In this document: positions 36,685 through 44,594 of the stretch, in pieces
How the letters are laid out: each line of letters starts with the position of its first letter
Numbering within the stretch: the stretch's first letter is position 1
NCBI GenBank assembly: GCA_963775975.1
Contig: CAVZKX010000001.1
Coordinates: forward strand, 1,488,001 to 1,552,000
DNA length: 64,000 nt
Direction of reading: 5' to 3'
Origin: JANXQG01 sp963775975
Lineage (GTDB): Bacteria; Planctomycetota; Planctomycetia; Pirellulales; Thermoguttaceae
Position numbers and translations under genes: made by a program
The notes under the pieces: generated by a model
Databases searched by the model: none
What the model saw: only the letters and a program-made list of their open reading frames with translations
Told to the model about the DNA's origin: nothing

Positions 36685-37750
36685 GTAGATGACTTCGTTC
36701 TTTCCGGGAGAGATAGTTTTGTAAAAGCTGTCGACTGCAACATCTTTTGGCGCATTCTCGCCAAACAGGAACAATGGATTGGAAAGAGGTGACACAATCT
36801 CCGGGCAATTCAAATTGTTCGCCACCCAAGAAAGTCCCTTCCGCAGCGTCGTTTCAAGTTGTTCGTCCGTAAACGTCTTCACCTCCGTCCCCTTCGGATA
36901 TGTCCGATACCCGACGTGATAATACTGCCCACCTCGGTCGCAAGTCACCTTGCAGCTCTTGGCGTAAGGAATCGGAAAGTAGAGATTCCAGCCCATGCTC
37001 AGGTCGACGGCGATCGGCGGCGGCAGCAGCGGATGCTTGCCGCCCAGGAGATCGGCCATCGCATATTCCAGCGCCGGCTTTTCGTTGCCGTCGAGATAGA
37101 TCCGCAGCGTGCCGCCGGGATTGGGCGACCAGATCCGTGTGATCGCGCCGGGGCCAGGCATGTCGGCCATCACGTATTCCTTATGGCCGTTGCGGTCTTC
37201 GACACGGAGGTAGTTGCCGCAATCGTTGTTGGCGAACCAGGTTTTCGGATCGGCCGGCGTGGTCGAGGCGCGATCGTAGGAGGAGAACTGCTTGGCGATG
37301 AACGGCGGATCGGGAAACTCGGCCATTTTCGTCAGGTTCGTCATGTCGTCCAAAAGGCTCGACATGGAAATCTCCGCCGCGGGCAAGCAATGGGCGGGGG
37401 AATTGACCATAAGCAACACCGCCAGAACGGCAAGTCGCACGAGGCGTATGTTCAACATGGTGAAGGCTCCCGAAAATGATTGGAACGAACTGCGCAATAC
37501 CGGCGATTGTAGAGCGTGGCCGATTGGCTCACAATCCACCGCAGTTTTATGACCGAAATATGGTTGACAGAAAAATGGCTTGTTGGCGGATTTCGTTTTC
37601 AGCGCATGAGGACCCGTCACCGCGCTCGGCCGATCGAATCGCGGCGCAATGGGGAAATACGAGCGTCAAGGTCGCCTACTTTCGCTTCGATCCTTTCCTT
37701 TTTAGATTATTGGATTGTCGCAGTCTAATGAGATAACCAAGAGCGGCAAA

Positions 37751-38020
37751 ATGAGCCCCACCGAACGGGAAACCCTCGAGCATCTCGTGTCCGAGCATCA
37801 TGCACGGCTCAGCCGGCTGGCGATACGCATAACGGGCGACCTCGAGCCGGCAGAGGAGATCATGCAGGAGGCGCTACTGCGGATCGTGAATGGCTGGAGT
37901 GGCTTTCGCGGGCAGTCCGCGTTCCCGACATGGGCGACGCGTATATTGTTGAATGTTTTTCACGACTGGCTGGCGAAGTGCCGCCCCGCCGAGCCGCTGA
38001 CCGACGTCTCCGACCCGCGG
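37751..38020 (+). pseudogene. ECF sigma factor, region 2 only (truncated)
   Basis: From ATG 37751: HLVSEHHARLSRLAIRITGD, AEEIMQEALLRIVNGWSGFR, AFPTWATRILLNVFHDWLAK. This is sigma-70 region 2 (core binding and -10 recognition) of an ECF-type factor. Region 4, needed for -35 recognition, is missing: after about residue 90 the DNA becomes the end of a secretin gene. The remaining frame to 38251 is a mixture and looks non-coding. The sigma factor cannot be functional as usual. Confidence 0.8.
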
Positions 38021-38090
38021 CAAGGAGCTCGTGATCGTCCTCACACCGCACATCATCCGCGCGGAGGACGCGAAGAAGACAGGGCAGTGA
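38004..38090 (+). pseudogene. 3' end of a type II/IV secretion secretin gene
   Basis: In the frame ending at TGA 38088-38090 the sequence reads TRGKELVIVLTPHIIRAEDA KKTGQ. ELVIVLTPHII is the closing membrane strand of GspD/PilQ secretins. No other part of a secretin is present, and the piece directly follows the sigma fragment in a different frame. It is best explained by a deletion that joined two genes. Confidence 0.65.
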
Positions 38091-38211
38091 CCTCGTCCCG
38101 CTCTGCCGTTTCTCCCATTGCCTCGTCAGGTTGGCGTGACACGTTCCGCCGATGCCGGGCTGACGACGCTTTGTGTCCTGGCGACGGCCGGCATCGCAAG
38201 TATGGATTGAT

Positions 38212-38685
38212 TCATGCCGCCCGACGATGCTCTCCTCTTTCGGCAATCTGAATGTCGGCTGCTGACGAGGCATTCTCGTGGGCTCTCATGGCCCATTCTG
38301 CAAGGCCCTTTGGCACCGCACTTCCGCGCTCGACCACGAAGTATTTGTTGAGGCCCTTGTACATCGTCCCGGGCAGGGAAGGGCCAAGTTCCTCAGCCTC
38401 GCATTCCTCGGGCAAAGCCAATCCAACGATCAACCGCTTGCTGCTTTTCAGCCAGATCGCGGCGTACACGGGGCTTTGTGAAGCCGAGTGGATGGTGAAC
38501 TTGACGTAGGTGGTCATTAGCTCGCTGTCAGCATCAGGGGAAACCGCCAAGAGCAACCTCGAAATCTGCATGAATTGCCCGCGAAGCGATTCCCACGCTG
38601 GTCCGCTCACCTTGGCAATCGTGTGCTGCGACATTTCGCCCATGTGTTCCTTCGGTGAAAGTTGCCCCGCCGATGTGCGGGCCAT
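38212..38685 (-). CDS. Conserved-looking protein, possibly DUF5655-type
   Basis: 157 residues without signal peptide. The middle reads ESLRGQFMQISRLLLAVSPD, TTYVKFTIHSASQSPVYAAI, WLKSSKRLIVGLALPEECEA, then GLNKYFVVERGSAVPKGLAE. The YVKF...AAIWLKSSKRLIVGLALP pattern resembles the short DUF5655 domain (predicted transport or nucleic-acid-related proteins). An internal ATG (MGEMSQHT) is an alternative start. It lies beside the sigma/secretin remnant; nothing ties the two together. Confidence 0.55.
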   Translation of the reverse strand: MARTSAGQLSPKEHMGEMSQHTIAKVSGPAWESLRGQFMQISRLLLAVSPDADSELMTTYVKFTIHSASQSPVYAAIWLKSSKRLIVGLALPEECEAEELGPSLPGTMYKGLNKYFVVERGSAVPKGLAEWAMRAHENASSAADIQIAERGEHRRAA

Positions 38686-38893
38686 CGGCGGGGCGTCTTA
38701 TGGACAGCGTCACATCCTGCTAGCTGCTCCAAATGGAAAACTGGCCGGCATCCGTACCGCCAGAGCGATGATCATACTATGGATCGCGGCGGCAACCTAT
38801 ACGTCGAGTAGGGCAGCGGTGCTATCACTGATGGCAAGGTTCGATAATGCTTGCACAACCCACGCGGCGGAAGAGAACGTAGTCCTTGTCCCG

Positions 38894-40399
38894 TCAATCC
38901 TTCGTCGGGTCGATCGTCACGTGCTGTTGCTTGGCGTTTCGCCCGTCTCGTTGCACGATTTCGTAGAGCAAATCGGCCTTTTCGCCCGGCTTCACGGTCG
39001 CCGTGTACTCGACGGTGCGGAAGTCGTGGTTCTTTGCCGCCAAGCTGCTGCGGAAGACGACGTCGCCCAGCAGGGTGCGGCGAATTTCCAACTCGATCGG
39101 CTTCTTGGTGTAGTTGCGGACGCGCTGGGCGAAAAGTGTGTGGTCGTCCCAGCCGGCGACCGTGCTGTTGACGCGGACTTGAGCGCCCGGCTGATCGACG
39201 CGTTGGAAGATGTTCGCATTGCCGACATGCATCCAGATATTGTCGCGCCACGTTTTCAGCTTGACCAGCTCGAAGATCACCTCGGGGTCGACGCCGAGGT
39301 TCAATTCGATCTTGTCGCCTATCGGCACGTACTTGATTGGTTGCGCGGCGAGATAGCCTAGGCCGTCGCGATGGCCCCCCTCACCCCCTGCCCCTCTCCC
39401 GGAAGGAGAGGGGAGCGATTCGCCGTTGTCGCGGAAGAGGCGAAACGTGCCGTCGGGCAACGGTGTCGTGCCGAGCTTGGAATCCTTGTCGTTGGTCACG
39501 ATATACAACCGCACGAGTTGCTCGCCATATTCGGCCGGACGATAGCGGTACTGTATCTTGACCGGCACCTTGGTGGCCTCGAAGCTGCGGAGCCGCTTCG
39601 CCCAGCCGTTGGGGATCGTTTCCGTGCCCTCGATCGTGTAGATGAAATACTCGCTGAGGCCCTCTTTGATGACTTCCTTCGGAGCCGCAAGTTCGTCCTC
39701 TTCCGCCCTGTCGTTGTAGCCGCGTTTCTTGTCCTTGTCATACCTGGCATGAGAAAGGTCGCGCAGCGCCTTGTAGCGCAGCTCCTTCTTCGCCTCTGCC
39801 TTCAATTCGCCCATCTCCTTTTCCATGCCGTGGGCCAGTTGGGTGATCTTTTCCACCAAATTGACGCGGCCGACGACCAGGCGGACCTGGGCTTTCTCGT
39901 ATTCCTCGCCCGACTGATTGTCGACGCGGACGAAGCTTTCCAGGCCGAGTTGCGTTTCGTCGCGGTCGGCAATGCCGACGTAATCGGCCGACCAGTGAAT
40001 GCCGCTAGTGAAGTAGGTAATCTCGATCCGGGCCTCGCCGTCCAACTCGCTCTCGACGTTCCAATAAAGCATCGCCGGCTTGGCGTGGGGGAAGGTTGTG
40101 TCCAAGAGCGTCAGCTTGTCGGGATGCGTGAGGAAGCGGAGTTCGACCGAGGTGGGATCGATGAGCGTGTTGGCCCAACTGAATTGAAGCGGATTCGTGC
40201 CCGGCTTGAACGTCACCTTGCGGGTTTCGCGGACGAGCGTCAGGTCCTCGGAGTTGTAGATCGTGAGTTGCACCGTGTCGCGGGTGGGGACCGTGGAGAG
40301 GTCGATGTTTTCGGCGCGGGCGATGACCGAAAGCGAAACGGCAGCCAAAGCAACTTGAGCCACGGATGAAACACGGATGAAACATGGATTATAAAGCAT
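38894..40399 (-). CDS. DUF4139-like secreted protein, paralogue 1
   Basis: About 501 residues from ATG 40399. A hydrophobic stretch (AQVALAAVSLSVIARA) ends a signal peptide. The mature part is mostly beta: TVQLTIYNSEDLTLVRETRK, NPLQFSWANTLIDPTSVELR, ITYFTSGIHWSADYVGIADR, GEEYEKAQVRLVVGRVNLVE. The closing domain has VPIGDKIELNLGVDPEVIFE and HTLFAQRVRNYTKKPIELEI. This matches the layout of DUF4139 (MuiA-like) proteins, here of unknown role. It has a 17-residue insertion at a repeat (39368-39418), and its first residues are encoded by another repeat. Paralogues 2 and 3 follow upstream on the same strand. Confidence 0.72.
   Translation of the reverse strand: MLYNPCFIRVSSVAQVALAAVSLSVIARAENIDLSTVPTRDTVQLTIYNSEDLTLVRETRKVTFKPGTNPLQFSWANTLIDPTSVELRFLTHPDKLTLLDTTFPHAKPAMLYWNVESELDGEARIEITYFTSGIHWSADYVGIADRDETQLGLESFVRVDNQSGEEYEKAQVRLVVGRVNLVEKITQLAHGMEKEMGELKAEAKKELRYKALRDLSHARYDKDKKRGYNDRAEEDELAAPKEVIKEGLSEYFIYTIEGTETIPNGWAKRLRSFEATKVPVKIQYRYRPAEYGEQLVRLYIVTNDKDSKLGTTPLPDGTFRLFRDNGESLPSPSGRGAGGEGGHRDGLGYLAAQPIKYVPIGDKIELNLGVDPEVIFELVKLKTWRDNIWMHVGNANIFQRVDQPGAQVRVNSTVAGWDDHTLFAQRVRNYTKKPIELEIRRTLLGDVVFRSSLAAKNHDFRTVEYTATVKPGEKADLLYEIVQRDGRNAKQQHVTIDPTKD
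39368..39418. repeat. Palindromic element inserted in frame in a coding gene (51 bp)
   Basis: The stretch encodes SLPSPSGRGAGGEGGHR on the minus strand. It contains CCCCTCTCC-CGGAA-GGAGAGGGG (39391-39413). Paralogue 2 reads FRQNNS then DGLSYLTAQ directly, whereas paralogue 1 reads FRDNGE, the 17 residues, then DGLGYLAAQ, so the insertion is exactly 51 bp. A related hairpin is at 20363-20383. Confidence 0.85.
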
Positions 40400-40457
40400 G
40401 GAATTGTCTTTGATGCTAATTTGTTTGTCCGTGTTCAATCTGAGTTCAATCCGTGGC
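40358..40457. repeat. Inverted repeat overlapping the start of paralogue 1
   Basis: AGCCACGGATGAAACACGGA at the left faces TCCGTGTTCAATCTGAGTTC AATCCGTGGCT at the right; the match is imperfect. The ATG at 40399 and the first codons (MLYNPCFIRVSSVA) lie inside it. Paralogue 2 has an ordinary signal peptide here instead (MKPSLSLAAVLLAASALKA). Confidence 0.7.
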
Positions 40458-40468
40458 TAAACTCAACC

Positions 40469-41882
40469 TCACTCAACTGCCTTGCGCTCAATTGTCACAT
40501 TGTTCTGCTTGGCATTGTGGCCCTGCCGCTGCACAATTTCGTACAGCAGGTCAGAGCGCTGGCCCGGTTTGACCGTGGCCGTGTATTGGACCGTGCGGTA
40601 GTCGTGGTTCTTCGCATCCAACTCGCTGCGGAAAACGATGTGACCGTCGAAACTGCGGCGAACCTCCAGGTCGATCGGCTTCTTCGTGTAGTTCCGCACT
40701 CGCTGGGCGAACAGCGTGTGGTCATCCCAGCCGGCGACCGAGCTGTTGACCTCGATCTGAATGCCCGGCTGATCCGCGCGGCGGAAAATGTTCGTGCCGT
40801 TGACCTGCATCCAGATGTCATCGCGGTGAGTCTTAAGCTTGATAAGCTCGAAAATCACTTCCGGATCGACGCCCAGATTGAGTTCGATCTTGTCTCCGAT
40901 CGGGACGTATTTGACATTTTGTGCGGTAAGGTAGCTCAGCCCGTCGCTGTTATTCTGGCGAAATACGCGCACGGTGCCGTCGGGCATTGGCGTCGTGCCG
41001 AGTTTCGACTTCTTATCGTTGGTGAGGATGTACATCCGCACCAATTGGTCGCCATATTCTTCGGGGCGATAGCGATACTGGATTTTGACGGGCACCTTGG
41101 CGGCCTCCAGGCTCCGCATCCGCTTCGACCAGCCGTTGCGGATCGTTTCGGTGCCTTCAATCGTGTAAATGAAGTACTCGCCGAGACCCTCTTTGGCGAC
41201 TTCCTTCGGCTGTTCCGCGGGGGGCGCGGGGGCAGCCGCCCGCGGGCATCGCCATCGGCGCCTCCATCGCTTTGCGCAGCACTTCGCCGCGGAAGCGGGT
41301 CTTGGCCGCGTCATCAAGCTGCGCCACCTGCTCCGGCGTGATGCGGGCGAGCTCGGCGATCTTCTGCACGAGATTGATCCGCCCCACGACCAGGCGGACC
41401 TGAGCGTCTTCGTACTCCTCGCCCGAGTTGTTGGCCACCCGCACGAAGCCTTCAAGACCCAGGTTCGATTCTTCCGGATTGGCGATGGCGATGTAATCGG
41501 CCGACCATCCAATGCCGCTGGTGAAGTAAGTGATTTCAATCGTCGCTTCGCCATCGATTTCGCTCTGCACGTTCCAATAGAGCATTTGCGGCTTGGCGTG
41601 GGGGAACGTGGTGTCCAATACCGTGAGCTTGTCGCCATTGGTGAGGAAGCGGAGCTCGACCGAAGTCGGGTCGATGAGCGTATTGGCCCAACTGAACTGC
41701 AGCGGATTCGCGCCCGGCTTGAAGGTGACTTTGCGGGTTTCGCGGACGAGCGTCAGGTCCTCGGAGTTGTAAATCGTCAACTGCACGGTATTGCGATTGG
41801 GCACCGTGGAGAGGTCGATGTTTTCGGCCTTGAGCGCGCTTGCGGCTAGAAGGACGGCGGCCAACGATAAAGAGGGTTTCAT
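40469..41882 (-). CDS. DUF4139-like secreted protein, paralogue 2, frameshifted near 41220-41245
   Basis: ATG 41882 opens a signal peptide (KPSLSLAAVLLAASALKA). The protein is closely similar to paralogue 1 over its whole length (TVQLTIYNSEDLTLVRETRK; TYFTSGIGWSADYIAIANPE; VPIGDKIELNLGVDPEVIFE). The first frame breaks down at MPAGG, and the second picks up at PPAEQPKEVAKEGLGEYFIY. The change lies in a GC run with five and six consecutive G (plus strand CCGCGGGGGGCGCGGGGGC). Repaired length is about 470 residues. The gene lacks the 17-residue insertion of paralogue 1. The 30-bp region to paralogue 1 contains part of its repeat. Confidence 0.72.
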
Positions 41883-41922
41883 AGGTTTAACTTTCGTTCG
41901 CTTGTAATAGACCGACTACGTT

Positions 41923-41977
41923 GTATCCGGCACACTCCGTGTGCCGCCACGGTCGGCACACGGAGTGTGCCGGATAC
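41923..41977. repeat. Palindromic element, arms GTATCCGGCACACTCCGTGT, copy 1
   Basis: A 55-bp near-perfect palindrome GTATCCGGCACACTCCGTGT GCC, a short centre and the reverse complement. A second copy is at 59520-59573. It separates paralogues 2 and 3. Confidence 0.9.
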
Positions 41978-41981
41978 ATTG

Positions 41982-43190
41982 TTACCACTCGTTCTTAATA
42001 ATCAGATGCAGCTTCTCGACAACCTTTTCCGCCTTGCCGTCGGCCCCGCGAGGCTTGAGCGGAACGTGAAACAGCAGTTGTTCGAACGTGCTCTTCTCTT
42101 TGTCAGGCTTGCCCTCGAATGTCGTCGACTTGCCCAACTCCCACTGCACGTCACGGCCGGTATCGCCGGCGACCTCATTTCGGATCGCGCGGACGTTCTC
42201 GGAAATGTCCAGCACCGTTCCCTTGTCCTTGAAATTCTCGATCTCGAACTTCACGACGACTTCGCGGTTGTAAAGATTGCCGGCGATCCGCTTCACGTCG
42301 TTGCGGTCGATCGTGCGCTTGACGACGATGTCCTGGGCGACGCCGACGTAGAGCCGCATCTCGTCGTCCAGCGGCGTGAACTTGCCCCAGTCTTCGCCGA
42401 TGAACGCCGTGCCGCCATGGCCGTCCTCCTGGAAGATGCGGACCTTGCCATATTGCAGCGGCGCGGCGCCCAAGTGATTGGCCTTGTCGTTCTTCAAGAC
42501 GTAGTGCATCGGCACGAGCAATTTGTTCTGCGGCCGGTCGAGGTAGCCGAATGCCTGCGGATCGCAGGTGTAAGTCTTCTTGACGGGCACTTCGCTGAAC
42601 TTCTCGGCGAGCATTTCCTTGGTTTCGTTCAAGCCGATCGGCTTGTGAAATCGCTGCCCGAAGCCGGCCCAGAGACCCGTCGATCCATACGATTCGTTGG
42701 CCAGGTTCTGAATCCGCATATACTCCGAGAGGACGAGCGACTTCTCGTCGTTGGCGGCCACAGCGCGGTAGTTAAAGCTCTTAGTCATATTGCCCAGCAG
42801 ATAGCTGATCCGCACGCGCGCCGATCCGGAGCCGCTGGACGAGACTTGCCAGACGAGCGAGGCTTCGTTGGGCGGATAGCTGACGGAGAGGACTTTGACA
42901 TCCAGCGGCGCCTTTTCGCTCGCCTTGTCGCCATTGATTCCCCCCAGCACGCGGAAGACGATCGTGCCGGGATCGATTTGCGTATTCGCCCAGGAGAAAT
43001 CGACCTGGTTGACGCCCCGCACCAGCGGCACGATCCGCTCTTCTTCTACGAGCGTCGCATTGGGATTGTCGAGCTGGATTTCAACCCGTTCCCGCACCGG
43101 CAGCGTTATGAGCTTGATCCTAGCGAAGGCCGTTGTCGGCAAGGCGACGAGCATGACGGCCAGCCAATGGAAGTAAAATCGCGATCGCAT
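41982..43190 (-). CDS. DUF4139-like secreted protein, paralogue 3 (distant)
   Basis: 402 residues from ATG 43190; signal peptide FHWLAVMLVALPTTAFA. It shares the framework of paralogues 1 and 2 with much lower identity: VEIQLDNPNATLVEEERIVP, VDFSWANTQIDPGTIVFRVL, VRISYLLGNMTKSFNYRAVA, and a closing domain FTPLDDEMRLYVGVAQDIVV. It has no palindromic insertion. All three lie on one strand with short gaps, so they were probably made by duplication and may act together. No enzymatic residue is evident. Confidence 0.7.
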   Translation of the reverse strand: MRSRFYFHWLAVMLVALPTTAFARIKLITLPVRERVEIQLDNPNATLVEEERIVPLVRGVNQVDFSWANTQIDPGTIVFRVLGGINGDKASEKAPLDVKVLSVSYPPNEASLVWQVSSSGSGSARVRISYLLGNMTKSFNYRAVAANDEKSLVLSEYMRIQNLANESYGSTGLWAGFGQRFHKPIGLNETKEMLAEKFSEVPVKKTYTCDPQAFGYLDRPQNKLLVPMHYVLKNDKANHLGAAPLQYGKVRIFQEDGHGGTAFIGEDWGKFTPLDDEMRLYVGVAQDIVVKRTIDRNDVKRIAGNLYNREVVVKFEIENFKDKGTVLDISENVRAIRNEVAGDTGRDVQWELGKSTTFEGKPDKEKSTFEQLLFHVPLKPRGADGKAEKVVEKLHLIIKNEW

Positions 43191-43365
43191 GGCAAAACTC
43201 CAGGGTGGAAGAGCTACTCTTTTCAAGAATAGGTCATAAAGTCGGTACGCCGAGCCCAAACGGAGGGGCACCAAAAGGCCTTTTTGCGGACTTCGCAAGC
43301 ATAGACGAATGCCGAGGCGGGAAAGTTCCCGCCGGGCGAGCTTTACTTTCGGAACCTGTGGCTCC

Positions 43366-44346
43366 TCATCCGTCCTTAGCAGGGGCCCCGTCGCTCGCCC
43401 TATCCACAAGATCCCTCGTCTTCTTGCAAGCTTCGCGGGCGACCGTGAGCGCGTCTTGCTTCCAATAGTCGTGATTGAAGATTTCCAGCGAGAGATAACC
43501 TTCGTAACGAATCGCGAGGAGATCGCGGACCAGACCGATGATCGGCGCGCCGCCGTCGCCGGGATAGACGCGGTCGGCGTCGGTCGCCTTTTCGCGCGAC
43601 AGCCCGGCTGGATAGTCGTTCATGTGCAGCACATGCAGCGCCGCGCCGTTGAAGACGCGGATGCCGGCGAAGTCCGATCCGCCTTTGAAGATATGAAACA
43701 CGTCCAGCAGTCCGCAAGCCTGCGGATGGGCCGCTTCCACAAGCACGTAGGCGACCTGGCTCATCCGCGACAAGGTCTTCGATCCGCCCCACATTTCCAG
43801 TTCGGGCACGATGCCCAGCGGCACGCTCAGCTCCAGCAGTTTGCGGTAGCGGTCGGCGACGCGGCGGAGATCGAGCTCCACGTTGTACGCGCCCTTCGGG
43901 GGCGCGGCCATGCGGACGCCGCCAATCGAAGCTACCAGTTCCGCATCGCGCTTCCACTGCTCTAATCCGGCGGCGCGGCGGCTATCATCATCGTTGATCC
44001 AATCGGCGAATCCGATCGCGCTGGGCACGACCAGGCCCAGGTCCGCGATTCGCTTCTTCAAATCGGCCGGCTTGCCGCCCGTGGAAACGTAGTGCGTGAT
44101 CTCCTCGACCCACGGTTCAATCGCCTGATAGCCGGCCTTGGCCGCGATTTCCACTTCCTCGGGCAGGGAGAGCTTCTGCCCGCGAATCGTGGCCATATTC
44201 AAGCTCAACCCGATGCGCGGCTTGGCCGGCGATTGCGCCGGCTCCGCGCGAAGCTGTGCGGCGGCAAGTACGCCGACGCCGACGGCGCCGCACTGCGCCA
44301 ACATTGCGCGGCGGCTCTTGGAATCCTGATTAATGCGATGGCTCAT
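43366..44346 (-). CDS. Tat-exported sugar-phosphate isomerase/epimerase-like TIM barrel
   Basis: 326 residues. ATG 44346 opens a twin-arginine-type leader (SRRAMLAQCGAVGVGVLAAA). The barrel follows: RIGLSLNMATIRGQKLSLPE, AKAGYQAIEPWVEEITHYVS, IGGVRMAAPPKGAYNVELDL, VPLGIVPELEMWGGSKTLSR, GLLDVFHIFKGGSDFAGIRV, LHVLHMNDYPAG, and YEGYLSLEIFNHDYWKQDAL. Metal-binding residues fit Glu in PELEMW, Asp in LLDVFH, His in HMND and Glu in SLEIF, the xylose-isomerase-like (AP endonuclease 2) pattern. Substrate unknown; such exported members are numerous in planctomycetes. It lies between paralogue 3 and ftsK on the same strand. Confidence 0.87.
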   Translation of the reverse strand: MSHRINQDSKSRRAMLAQCGAVGVGVLAAAQLRAEPAQSPAKPRIGLSLNMATIRGQKLSLPEEVEIAAKAGYQAIEPWVEEITHYVSTGGKPADLKKRIADLGLVVPSAIGFADWINDDDSRRAAGLEQWKRDAELVASIGGVRMAAPPKGAYNVELDLRRVADRYRKLLELSVPLGIVPELEMWGGSKTLSRMSQVAYVLVEAAHPQACGLLDVFHIFKGGSDFAGIRVFNGAALHVLHMNDYPAGLSREKATDADRVYPGDGGAPIIGLVRDLLAIRYEGYLSLEIFNHDYWKQDALTVAREACKKTRDLVDRASDGAPAKDG

Positions 44347-44594
44347 GAACTTATCTCCGTGGGAAACTTCCGCTTCCAGTGTAACGTGGCAATTCTCGGA
44401 TTCAAGTGGCCTAAGACGCAAAGAGCATGGCGAGCCGTGATTTGCTTTCCCAGCACTTTGACGAAGCGAGTCCGCGACATGCGCCCCGTTGCCGGCTGTT
44501 CCCGAGAGGCCTGTTGGCAAAACCTGGGCGGGAAGGGAGGGGGCCAGCGAAATGGCAACAGCAGTTGTAAGGTGCGGCTCCGAATCGGGCGCCG

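Larger units (their letters stand above)
33910..37458 (-). pseudogene. DUF2961 protein gene split by an IS701-type element
   Basis: The N-terminal part runs from ATG 37458 (signal peptide NIRLVRLAVLAVLLMV; then FSSYDRASTTPADPKTWFAN, MADMPGPGAITRIWSPNPGG) to Tyr258 at 36685. The C-terminal part resumes at 35178 with KGTGERAVANWHVVVHPNAD and runs to the stop at 33910 (GTEDYYGYGWGNPKLFTHAY and a closing sugar-binding-like domain). Removing the IS with one copy of the 4-bp target repeat joins EVIY to KGTG in frame, giving 680 residues. DUF2961 proteins are secreted, and some members are now known as glycan-active hydrolases. The interrupted gene should yield only a truncated N-terminal product. 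Confidence 0.93.

Noticed and set aside
39371..41341. Two long plus-strand frames
   Set aside because: Antisense shadows of the two DUF4139-like paralogues, similar to each other only because the real genes are.
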